The notes under the pieces are model-generated. The model was not told where the DNA came from. It was given only the letters and a program-made list of their open reading frames with translations, and made no database searches. Below, piece by piece: positions 1 through 4,556 of a DNA stretch of 5,293 nt; position 1 is the first letter of the stretch, and every line of letters starts with the position of its first letter. Origin of the DNA: Phycisphaerae bacterium (GTDB taxonomy: Bacteria; Planctomycetota; Phycisphaerae; Sedimentisphaerales; SG8-4); NCBI GenBank assembly GCA_030603035.1, contig JAUVYQ010000166.1:1-5293 (forward strand), given 5' to 3'. A program made the translations under genes and the position numbers.

Positions 1-141
1 ACGAGGATTAGGCAAGGATGCCGAGGAAGTTAGCCGTGCGTCCCCAGCCGAGTAAAAAAATCCACCCGCTTTAGCGGGCACGAAAGAAAAGACCATCGGA
101 GGAGAGAAAACCAGCGGCAGGGAAAAAAGACACCCCAAAAC
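1..141. repeat. Left copy of exact 141-bp terminal overlap (circle junction)
   Basis: This stretch is identical to 5153-5293. An exact repeat that starts at base 1 and ends at the last base is the usual sign of a circular molecule assembled from a k-mer graph, and 141 is a common maximum k-mer size. The real circle would be 5,152 bp, with one copy of this segment. The repeat lies inside the structured RNA region rather than at a gene boundary, which fits an arbitrary cut point better than a biological terminal repeat. Confidence 0.9.
53..79 (-). terminator. Probable intrinsic terminator for leftward transcription
   Basis: Read on the minus strand this is CCCGC-TAAA-GCGGG, then TGGA, then seven T (the A tract at 54-60). 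No better terminator was seen between the end of the leftward operon at 587 and here, so the operon mRNA may run antisense across the 3' part of the candidate RNA before stopping. The stem is short (5 GC pairs plus wobbles). The same hairpin is also part of the plus-strand structure. A second copy lies in the overlap at 5205-5231. Confidence 0.45.
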
Positions 142-232
142 GAACTGAGGAAACCGGAGAGGGGGGGCGACAGCCACCCCGAAGGGTGGGTGGGTGGAGA
201 CGGTTTCCTCTGTGAGAGTGGGGTGCTTTTTT
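131..232 (+). terminator. Intrinsic terminator with long nested stem, plus strand
   Basis: The GC-rich outer stem CACCCC/GGGGTG (131-136 and 220-225) is followed, after one C, by six T (227-232). A 10-bp perfect stem and a 6-bp tetraloop hairpin are nested inside. Plus-strand transcripts from the structured region should end here. The arms are further apart than in a textbook terminator, so it could instead be a multi-helix 3' domain. Confidence 0.5.
161..197 (+). other. Possible G-quadruplex-forming stretch
   Basis: Seven G at 161-167 are followed by GGGTGGGTGGG at 184-194, giving four G-tracts of three or more with loops of about 16, 1 and 1 bases. The last three tracts compete with the CCACCC/GGGTGG hairpin at 174-189, so the two folds are mutually exclusive. 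Confidence 0.3.
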
Positions 233-353
233 CCCATGCTGCGTATGTGCTATATAATCCTATGGATGATGATTTGATTTTAGGGGTGGGGGTCGGGGTT
301 GAGGTGGCTTTGGACTTGGTATGGTTTTGTGCGTGGTGTAGTGTTTTCCTTGA

Positions 354-409
354 CCTTGTACAAGGCCTGGTACTTAGTCATAACTACTTGCGACAAAACC
401 TGGTACTTA
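354..409. repeat. Palindrome followed by two 11-bp direct repeats
   Basis: CCTTGTACAAGG (354-365) is a perfect 12-bp palindrome. It abuts CCTGGTACTTA (366-376), which recurs exactly at 399-409. The 33-bp period is three turns of B-DNA, which would put protein-binding sites on one face. No cognate DNA-binding protein is evident apart from the recombinase and the unknown genes. Confidence 0.4.
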
Positions 410-470
410 AACTCTCGATTTTGATTTTCGGGGGATAATGCTGCGGTGTACTTTTTTTTTTTTTAATTTT

Positions 471-503
471 GCTGCCAGTCTGCTGCCAGTCTGCTGCCAG
501 TAT
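471..503. repeat. Three tandem 11-bp repeats (GCTGCCAGTCT)
   Basis: Units lie at 471-481, 482-492 and 493-503, the last ending TAT instead of TCT. The 11-bp unit is not a multiple of three, which argues against selection as a protein repeat, but it equals one helical turn as in iteron or operator arrays. It directly follows the T13 tract. Confidence 0.7.
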
Positions 504-586
504 GTAGCCATGCTGTGGTGTGCGGTTTTTTTGTGTGCTGTGTGTGTAGTTATGTTTTCGATTGGGATGTGGGGGTTACCGATTTT

Positions 587-916
587 TCATCTCCAAGAAT
601 GTAATTTTGTATGGTCGAACCAGGACATATTTAACAGGTTTTCCCTGCGGTTGTCAAAGGTGTTTCCGTTGATATGGTGGCAAATTAGATCCAGAGGGGT
701 GTCGGCGATTAGTCTGTGCATACGAACAAACCATATCTTACCGTTTTCGTTGACCTTACGGCAGGCGTACCAGCAATGGAAAGATTTTTTTGCGTACCAC
801 GGCAGCCAGATAAGTCGGTCGAACCACTCGGGGTCAACTAGCGCAACCATACCGTTTTGGAGGGGAATTCTGGCAATGGCTGAGCGGGGGAAGTTCTGGA
901 AAGTCTGGACAAGCAT
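587..916 (-). CDS. HNH endonuclease, homing type
   Basis: The 109-aa protein has the layout of small phage HNH endonucleases. An N-terminal beta segment (about residues 16-50, IPLQNGMVALVDPEWF) leads to the MHRLI motif (66-70). The HNH core follows: H80-H81, then INGN (82-85), FDNRR (87-91) and N93, with H102 as the likely final metal ligand. Family members nick or cut DNA using one metal ion bound in a beta-beta-alpha fold and often act as free-standing homing or packaging-linked nucleases. The usual VDHINGN is CHHINGN here, with the catalytic His kept. The start overlaps the stop of the 122-aa gene (TAATG), so translation is probably coupled, and it is the last firm gene of the operon. It could promote spread of the element or process DNA. 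The fold assignment is firm; the role is inferred. Confidence 0.87.
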   Translation of the reverse strand: MLVQTFQNFPRSAIARIPLQNGMVALVDPEWFDRLIWLPWYAKKSFHCWYACRKVNENGKIWFVRMHRLIADTPLDLICHHINGNTFDNRRENLLNMSWFDHTKLHSWR

Positions 917-1284
917 TATTTTCCAGGACCCGTTTTCTTAACTCTATCTTTAATATCTTTCACTCCTCGGCCGATACCGTAAAGGCCGGCAAGTAATGTC
1001 ATTATCCCGATAGGGTTTAGGGCCTGGCCTTCGACCATCAGCATTGCGTTTTTGAAAATGATGTCTCGGAACTGGTCTTGACTGTCGAGGGAGGCCAAAC
1101 GGTACTCGGCAGTCGCGATGATGGTGTCGAGCTCGATTTGGAGCTCTGGCCGGGTGAGTTTTTTGGCGGGGTCGAGCAAGGAGGGGACACGGGGGGGGCA
1201 TCCGTATCCCCAAAACAGCAAAGATGTCAGAAGTAAGAGAGCTACTGCCTTAGGCCAATTTTGAATTAGACCTGAAAATTTCAT
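916..1284 (-). CDS. Small membrane or lipoprotein-like protein, 122 aa
   Basis: The N-terminus is a signal-like segment: basic and polar 1-12, hydrophobic 13-27, then Cys29. The preceding WGYG is a poor lipobox because no Leu or Val is at -3, so a lipidated protein is possible but not secure. Residues 46-82 are charged and helical. A second hydrophobic, glycine-rich stretch follows (about 90-107, NPIGIMTLLAGLYGIGRGV), then a basic tail. Two hydrophobic ends around a charged helix would suit an envelope-anchored lysis accessory such as a holin or spanin, but no family is recognised. An AGGAG site at 1298-1294 precedes the ATG, which overlaps the stop of the 25-aa gene in TAATG. The neighbouring one-span peptide supports an envelope role. 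Confidence 0.82.
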   Translation of the reverse strand: MKFSGLIQNWPKAVALLLLTSLLFWGYGCPPRVPSLLDPAKKLTRPELQIELDTIIATAEYRLASLDSQDQFRDIIFKNAMLMVEGQALNPIGIMTLLAGLYGIGRGVKDIKDRVKKTGPGK

Positions 1285-1361
1285 TAGTTTTTACTCCTCA
1301 AGTACTTCAAAGCCAAAAAACAAAATATTCCAGCCAGGAAATAAGCAGCCATTTCTCTCAT
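1284..1361 (-). CDS. 25-aa single-span membrane peptide
   Basis: The peptide MREMAAYFLAGIFCFLALKYLRSKN has one hydrophobic segment (about residues 5-20) flanked by RE and by KYLRSKN, so the positive C-terminus probably faces the cytoplasm. The ATG at 1361-1359 lies three bases after the stop of the 65-aa gene, with GAGGA about 8 bases upstream. Its stop overlaps the next start in TAATG. It fills what would otherwise be the only gap in a fully packed operon, which supports its being real despite its size. A holin-like or regulatory peptide is possible; the function is unknown. Confidence 0.65.
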   Translation of the reverse strand: MREMAAYFLAGIFCFLALKYLRSKN

Positions 1362-1364
1362 TGT

Positions 1365-1562
1365 TTACGGGTCCTCGGTCATCCAGTTGTAGGGTGACAA
1401 TTCGGATAGGTGGTTTTCGAGCGAATCGATCAGATCCTGTTCGGTAATTTCGGGCATACCCTGGTTATCTCGGAGGACGTTGATTTGTTCGAGTAGTACG
1501 AGAATCATTGCCTCTAAGAGCAGCGGGCCGAAACGTCTATAAAGTTCTTCTCTATTTGGCAT
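1365..1562 (-). CDS. Hypothetical helical protein, 65 aa
   Basis: I chose the ATG at 1562 (MPNREELYRRFG) because it makes the TAATG overlap used repeatedly in this operon. An in-frame ATG at 1574 would add MVVV inside the end of the previous gene. The protein looks all-helical and acidic. Residues 10-30 form an amphipathic helix (FGPLLLEAMILVLLEQINVL), then comes a NQGMPEITEQDL turn-helix, and it ends YNWMTEDP. There is no membrane span, cysteine or nuclease motif. Its place between a structural-looking protein and membrane proteins suggests a small phage-type accessory or assembly protein. I do not recognise a named family. Confidence 0.75.
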   Translation of the reverse strand: MPNREELYRRFGPLLLEAMILVLLEQINVLRDNQGMPEITEQDLIDSLENHLSELSPYNWMTEDP

Positions 1563-2008
1563 TACCACCACCATCCCATGATTTTACAATATAGTTCATG
1601 AGCGCCGGAGAAGTTGCATTTGTACGAGAATTTGCGATCGTCCGAGAGCGTGACAATAACCAGCTTTCCGATCCTGATATTTGCAACCTCTGTGTACAGG
1701 TACGAGCAACAGCCATACGCACCCTCGCCCGGCTTGTTTATTAAAACGTACTGGCCAGCGTACTCGTTTTTGAGGCGAAAGTAAAGATGAATCGCTTTTG
1801 TGCCCTCGGGAACAATAGCGGAGACATCTAGGTCGTTCCAGTCACCGGGGATTACAAAGTCGTGTCTGTCGTAGTCCCAGCCAAGAGCACAGGGGTTGTG
1901 GTAATAACTGGTGGTCAGATAGCCTTGCGACTGTACCCACGCTTGAGTCGCATAACCCAGGGACAGCACCCACTCTTTGATTGTGTCGATTACGAATTCC
2001 CAGCTCAT
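1562..2008 (-). CDS. Beta-rich protein, possible virion or surface protein, 148 aa
   Basis: The start overlaps the stop of the 83-aa gene in ATGA. The upstream ribosome site is weak, so coupling is likely. Residues 1-30 are helical and aromatic (WEFVIDTIKEWVLSLGY). From about 55 the pattern becomes alternating beta: W57, LDVSAIVPEGTKAIHLYFRL (60-79), a glycine turn, Cys100-Cys101, and LVIVTLSDDRKFSYKCNF (116-133). It ends GWWW, encoded by three TGG codons in front of the next start. The aspartate-serine-x-VPxGTKA segment resembles beta-sandwich modules of phage tail or appendage proteins; that is a resemblance, not an identification. Five cysteines in the body are unusual for a cytoplasmic protein and fit an exposed location. 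Confidence 0.82.
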   Translation of the reverse strand: MSWEFVIDTIKEWVLSLGYATQAWVQSQGYLTTSYYHNPCALGWDYDRHDFVIPGDWNDLDVSAIVPEGTKAIHLYFRLKNEYAGQYVLINKPGEGAYGCCSYLYTEVANIRIGKLVIVTLSDDRKFSYKCNFSGAHELYCKIMGWWW

Positions 2009-2256
2009 GGCGGGGGCTCTTTCATAGGCAAGCCAATGTAAGCTCGGAAGATATTATAAGAAACAGTACGATTATCGTGAGAAAAGGACCGCGCTAGGGT
2101 AAACGCTTTTCGTTTACGGTCCTGGTGTTCGGTGCGTTGGTGTACCCTTCGCGGTTTAGCTAGACAGTGTAGACCGTATTTGTCCCTCGAAAAGTAAACT
2201 CCACCTAAGCCACCACGAATATCGGTTATACCATTTCCGAGTCGGATTAGTGCCAT
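2005..2256 (-). CDS. Short paralogue of the 233-aa protein, 83 aa
   Basis: The ATG at 2256 makes a TAATG overlap with the stop of the preceding gene and aligns the protein with its neighbour: MALIRLGNGITDIRGGLGGVYFSR here against MALVRYGGGIVQMSGSIAGNTFAR there, both followed by (D/N)(K/R)YG. The paralogy continues weakly to about residue 75 (FxxD...W/F-KAY-type spacing). The C-terminal beta-rich domain of the larger protein is absent, leaving a very basic middle (KPRRVHQRTEHQDRKRKAF) and a proline end. An upstream in-frame ATG at 2274 would add six residues and break the alignment. It may be a companion subunit, a regulator competing for the same partner, or a truncated duplicate. Confidence 0.8.
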   Translation of the reverse strand: MALIRLGNGITDIRGGLGGVYFSRDKYGLHCLAKPRRVHQRTEHQDRKRKAFTLARSFSHDNRTVSYNIFRAYIGLPMKEPPP

Positions 2257-2957
2257 TAAGCGGTTACCGTACACTCGGCGTAAAACGGCTCACTGATCCG
2301 TGCGTCCATTCTTTCGATACGGGCACGTAACCAGACCTTTTGACCTTCGCCTGCCGGCGTCCATAGATCCGTGGTGTGTGGTGTCGTTGGGGGTGCAACG
2401 GCGTCACCGGAGATCCGTAGGATTCTTCGGTACGGCCCGCCGAAGAAGTTACGAGTCCCATTTTGCGGAGTGCCTTGTAATAGCCACATCGAACCGCCCG
2501 TCTCGTCACACCAGTCTCGCGTATCGTCGTAGGTGACAACAACATTGTTGGGAGGGGCTGCGGAGATTGCGATCGAAAAGACAGGGTCGTGTTCTGGCAG
2601 CGTTAGGACAATAGGTCCGTTAAGGATTGGAGCAAATCCCCAGCGAGCACGGTTCGCGTTACTTCTGATGAAGTGATTGAAGCCGGAGAGCTTGACGCTT
2701 TCGCCGAGTCTGTTCTTCATAACCACCGCGTCTCCGTAGGCTTTCCATGCAGCACGTTGAGCAGCGCTGCATGTATCATTCCAGAATTCTGTCAAGAGAG
2801 CGACGGCTGATCTGACGGCGACCTGATCAGGGCTGTTTGGATTTGTAGGGACGGTCCTTGCTCTGACGTAGTTTCCATAGCGGTTACGTGCGAAGGTGTT
2901 GCCGGCAATACTGCCGGACATTTGCACGATTCCGCCACCATATCTAACAAGTGCCAT
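2256..2957 (-). CDS. Phage-type protein, glycine-rich N-terminus and beta-rich C-terminus, 233 aa
   Basis: The start is secure: AAAGGAG lies six bases upstream of the ATG. Residues 1-33 are glycine-rich (MALVRYGGGIVQMSGSIAGN, then RNRYGNYVRAR). A PTNPNSPDQ segment (37-45) follows, then a helical region 46-75 (FWND, AQRAAWKAYG), NRLG and LSGFNHFIRSN (82-100), and a beta-rich domain of about 115-233. The order resembles the DUF6266-like proteins of phages and prophages: glycine motif, PxNPxTxxQ, Trp-rich helices, then an Ig-like domain. I suggest this from memory of the pattern, not a search. A structural role in a particle or at the surface is plausible. It may have its own promoter and a leader hairpin (2995-3049). 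Confidence 0.87.
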   Translation of the reverse strand: MALVRYGGGIVQMSGSIAGNTFARNRYGNYVRARTVPTNPNSPDQVAVRSAVALLTEFWNDTCSAAQRAAWKAYGDAVVMKNRLGESVKLSGFNHFIRSNANRARWGFAPILNGPIVLTLPEHDPVFSIAISAAPPNNVVVTYDDTRDWCDETGGSMWLLQGTPQNGTRNFFGGPYRRILRISGDAVAPPTTPHTTDLWTPAGEGQKVWLRARIERMDARISEPFYAECTVTA

Positions 2958-2994
2958 GGTAGACTCCTTTCTACTAAAATAATGAGAGCTCTCT

Positions 2995-3014
2995 AAAGGC
3001 CATCCGTGGCCTTT
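2995..3014 (-). promoter_or_regulatory. Leader hairpin upstream of the 233-aa gene
   Basis: AAAGGCC (3014-3008) and GGCCTTT (3001-2995) form a perfect 7-bp stem with a six-base loop. A self-complementary GAGAGCTCTC follows at 2993-2984, and the ribosome site lies downstream. No clean U-run follows, so it is more likely a 5' mRNA stabiliser or processing site than a terminator. Confidence 0.4.
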
Positions 3015-3020
3015 GATTGG

Positions 3021-3049
3021 AAACTACTGCTTCAGATCTGAAACGTCAA
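3021..3049 (-). promoter_or_regulatory. Weak candidate promoter with palindromic spacer
   Basis: TTGACG (3049-3044) is separated by 17 bases from TAGTTT (3026-3021). The -35 is good and the -10 poor. The spacer holds the perfect 12-bp palindrome TTCAGATCTGAA (3031-3042), which could be an operator. A start about 7 bases downstream would fall at the base of the 3014-2995 hairpin. Confidence 0.25.
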
Positions 3050-3061
3050 GTAAAAAATGGA

Positions 3062-3628
3062 TCAGGGCTGGTAGCTGACGAGGATGTTCGAGGGCAGTCG
3101 TTTGTTACACAGTTTGAAGGTCCATTTATTGTCACCCCAGTAGAGAACATCGTATTTCGTACCAGGGCCGGACCAGAGGTAGCCACTGCCGACCATGCCG
3201 CCAACTGCGGTATGTGGGTCCCAGAAGTAATAACCCCAGATGTCTTCAACAAGGTCGTGGAACTCTTGAGCACAAAGCAGGGCCTCTGCCAGAAACTTGT
3301 TGTCCCAGTTTTTGGTGACAGTCAGCTTGTTGTTGAAGGGACCGACTTGTAGAACCACATGGAGAGCGGGGGCGATACCACCATTGTCCCAGACCTCAGG
3401 GTCTATAGTTTGTGTGACGATGGCGTTCCACTCTTTGTGTTCCTCCTCAAAGTTGACGTAGATATATTTTGGTGTCTCGCCAGCTGGCCAGCAACCGTTG
3501 TCCTCACCACGTTCGTAATCGTCTACTGGTAGTCCCATCTTAGATAAAACCCTCAAAAAATGTCCGAAAAGCTCGCGTGCGTTCCGTCCGGCCTGTGGCC
3601 TACCGGAGCTTTGGCTGCGCAAAACCAT
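3062..3628 (-). CDS. Hypothetical aromatic-rich protein, 188 aa
   Basis: This is the first gene of the leftward operon. Residues 1-30 are basic (SQSSGRPQAGRNARELFGHF). The rest is rich in Trp, Tyr and Gly, for example VWDNGGIAPALHVVLQVGPF, WDNKFLAEALLCAQEFHDLVEDIWGYYFW, and a glycine-rich MVGSGYLWSGPGTKYDVLYW near the C-terminus. It has no signal peptide or clear membrane span and I do not recognise the family; a particle or surface protein would suit the composition. The start is uncertain. The ATG at 3628 has only GAGAGAA close upstream, Met31 (ATG at 3538) has GAGGG about 12 bases upstream, and the frame stays open above 3628 back to 3763 with no ATG, GTG or TTG. Confidence 0.75.
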   Translation of the reverse strand: MVLRSQSSGRPQAGRNARELFGHFLRVLSKMGLPVDDYERGEDNGCWPAGETPKYIYVNFEEEHKEWNAIVTQTIDPEVWDNGGIAPALHVVLQVGPFNNKLTVTKNWDNKFLAEALLCAQEFHDLVEDIWGYYFWDPHTAVGGMVGSGYLWSGPGTKYDVLYWGDNKWTFKLCNKRLPSNILVSYQP

Positions 3629-3737
3629 TTCTCTCGCGCTTGTTGAATCTCTTTGGCAGGCCAGTTCAATGATTTGTTTAGCCTGGGTAACCTGTGTGAT
3701 GGGTTTGTGTCGCTTTTGCCTGCACGGGACGAACCGA

Positions 3738-3767
3738 CTTATATTAGCTGGTTTCGGGGTTAGTCAA
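3738..3767 (-). promoter_or_regulatory. Promoter of the leftward operon
   Basis: TTGACT (3767-3762) and TATAAG (3743-3738) each match the sigma70 consensus at five of six positions with an 18-base spacer. Transcription would start near 3731, giving a leader of about 100 bases before the ATG at 3628. The -35 lies inside the inverted repeat GTTAG-TCAAGC-CTAAC (3759-3774). Confidence 0.6.
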
Positions 3768-3774
3768 GCCTAAC
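3759..3774. promoter_or_regulatory. Inverted repeat over the -35: operator or recombination core candidate
   Basis: GTTAG (3759-3763) and CTAAC (3770-3774) flank a six-base centre, TCAAGC. A further GCTAAC lies at 3789-3794. Tyrosine recombinases use short inverted arms around 6-8 bases, and the recombinase gene ends about 100 bp away, so this could be part of the attachment site. Because it covers the operon's -35, a repressor operator is equally plausible. Confidence 0.3.
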
Positions 3775-3802
3775 ATTGTTTGGAGGGGCTAACTTTCGAG
3801 GG

Positions 3803-3892
3803 TTTTCCACAAGAGAGTGAGCAACCCAAGCCCTTCCGTGAGCTTGGGTTGCAGACGAGGAAAAAAACTTATCCACAATTTAACTTTTTTTT
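3803..3892. promoter_or_regulatory. Candidate replication origin with two DnaA boxes
   Basis: TTTTCCACA (3803-3811) and TTATCCACA (3869-3877) both fit the TTWTNCACA consensus; the second is identical to the strongest E. coli-type box. They share one orientation, lie 66 bp apart and flank a perfect 11-bp inverted repeat (3821-3831 with 3842-3852). The AT-rich AATTTAACTTTTTTTTGAA follows beside the second box. This is the arrangement expected of a DnaA-dependent origin, and no other place in the element shows such boxes. The stop codon of the recombinase gene lies just inside the AT-rich side. Confidence 0.5.
3821..3852. repeat. Perfect 11-bp inverted repeat between the DnaA boxes
   Basis: GCAACCCAAGC and GCTTGGGTTGC are separated by ten bases. 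Neither strand has a T-run directly after it, so it is not a classical intrinsic terminator. It may be an origin cruciform, a recombinase arm site or a barrier to leftward transcripts from the recombinase gene. Confidence 0.7.
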
Positions 3893-4500
3893 GAATTTTT
3901 GATTTCGACGTCTCTGATTGCCCGTTCCCGGTCTTCGTTTGTTGGGTGTGTGTAGATCTGGGTCGAGGTCAAACAGGAGTGTCCCAGAAGCTGCTGAACG
4001 GTGCGGGACGAGGTGACTTTCATCAGTCTGGTCGCGAATGTGTGGCGGAGCTGGTGCGGGTGGATCCTACGATTGATTCCGATCAGTGAAGCGGCCATCA
4101 CTACGCGCTCGAGCTGACGGACAGAGATAGCTGCATTTGACCCTGAACGTCTAAAAGCAAACGTGTCCTCGTACGAGCTGGTGAAGTAACACCAATGCTC
4201 CAGCATGTTTTCGATTGCCTGCAGGGTCCGCGTTGAACAGGGTACAATCCTCTCTTTTTTGTTCTTTGCGATCTCTGGTCTGACCACGATGGATTTTACA
4301 GCCAGGCCTTGGAAAATGAGGTCGGAGACCTTTAGCTTGACGACCTCGCCGACACGTAGGCCGGCATCGAGCATCAAGAGCCCGGCGAGATAGTTCCGGT
4401 GACGTTTGAGTGACGAGTTGTGCTGTTTCTGGGGGAAGTGAAGGGCGTGCAGTAGGTTGTTGGTCTCATCGTTTGATAATGTGAGTGAGTTTGGATCCAT
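3880..4500 (-). CDS. Tyrosine recombinase / integrase, catalytic-domain type, 206 aa
   Basis: This enzyme breaks and rejoins DNA at specific sites through a phosphotyrosine link, so it is the likely agent of integration, excision, dimer resolution or inversion. All active-site residues are visible: Arg49 in DAGLRVGE, a Lys in AKNKKER (79-82), His149-x-x-Arg152 in HPHQLRHTFATRL, His174 in LLGHS and nucleophile Tyr183 in QIYTH. It is short. Xer and phage integrases run about 300 aa with a full N-terminal core-binding domain, whereas only about 35 residues precede the catalytic fold here, as in FimB/FimE-size proteins. I chose the ATG at 4500 because AAAGGAG lies eight bases upstream. An in-frame ATG at 4629 would overlap the previous gene and add a non-conserved-looking stretch. 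The DnaA-box region follows directly. Confidence 0.95.
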   Translation of the reverse strand: MDPNSLTLSNDETNNLLHALHFPQKQHNSSLKRHRNYLAGLLMLDAGLRVGEVVKLKVSDLIFQGLAVKSIVVRPEIAKNKKERIVPCSTRTLQAIENMLEHWCYFTSSYEDTFAFRRSGSNAAISVRQLERVVMAASLIGINRRIHPHQLRHTFATRLMKVTSSRTVQQLLGHSCLTSTQIYTHPTNEDRERAIRDVEIKNSKKS

Positions 4501-4556
4501 GAGCTTGTCTCCTTTCTGGGTTAAACGACATTGCGTAGATATCAGAGAGTACAAAA

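Larger units (their letters stand above)
1..232 (+). ncRNA. Candidate large structured RNA, 3' part with terminator
   Basis: Bases 1-141 duplicate 5153-5293; bases 142-232 are the remaining 3' end. The hairpin CCCGC-TTTA-GCGGG lies at 65-78 and is followed by purine- and A-rich linkers. A nested terminal structure comes next: an outer stem 131-136 with 220-225 (CACCCC/GGGGTG), a middle stem 147-156 with 201-210 (GAGGAAACCG/CGGTTTCCTC, 10 bp perfect), and an inner hairpin 174-179 with 184-189 (CCACCC, CGAA loop, GGGTGG). Six T follow at 227-232. Measured round the circle from 4970, the RNA would be about 415 nt. The paired arms are far apart, perfect and nested, which is unlikely by chance in non-coding DNA. 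Confidence 0.45.
280..511 (-). pseudogene. Possible small ORF disrupted at a 13-A homopolymer
   Basis: An ATG at 511-509 opens 34 codons, beginning MATYWQQTGSRLAAKL, and stops at 407. The frame runs through 13 consecutive A (minus strand, 464-452). If this tract held 12 A, the frame would join a downstream open frame ending at 280 and give about 76 aa: Lys-rich, with repeated KYQ triplets and a proline-rich tail. It could be a sequencing or assembly error in the homopolymer, a decayed gene, phase variation or transcriptional slippage. It lies downstream of the HNH gene on the same strand. Against it are the lack of a Shine-Dalgarno site before the ATG and the non-triplet 11-bp repeat inside the first codons. 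I do not recognise the product. Confidence 0.2.
233..586. other. G/T-rich gap without a firm gene
   Basis: The plus strand is very rich in G and T and poor in C across about 350 bp, unlike the coding regions. It contains a 12-bp palindrome (354-365), an 11-bp direct repeat CCTGGTACTTA (366-376 and 399-409, 33 bp apart), a 13-T tract (452-464) and a triple 11-bp tandem repeat (471-503). Open frames on the plus strand here have no good ribosome site and give low-complexity protein. A minus-strand small ORF that may be frame-disrupted is listed separately. A control, origin or decayed region is possible. Confidence 0.4.

Noticed and set aside
1..141. Biological terminal repeat or att duplication
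   Set aside because: It is perfect identity to the last base of both ends, cuts through a structured region and has an assembler-typical length; a circular overlap is simpler.
471..503. CRISPR-like array
   Set aside because: The repeats are 11 bp and directly abutting, with no spacers and no cas genes.
587..916. HNH gene as part of an intron or restriction system
   Set aside because: No host gene is interrupted and no methyltransferase is present; it is a free-standing coupled gene.
190..941. Two consecutive plus-strand open frames (190-438 and 438-941)
   Set aside because: Neither has a ribosome site. Their proteins are low-complexity Val/Gly/Phe/Cys, and the second lies antisense to the well-supported HNH gene.
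3017..3352. Plus-strand open frame of 111 codons
   Set aside because: It is antisense to the 188-aa gene, has no ribosome site and no recognisable motif.
3821..3852. Intrinsic terminator for the recombinase gene
   Set aside because: The stem is perfect but no T-run follows on either strand.
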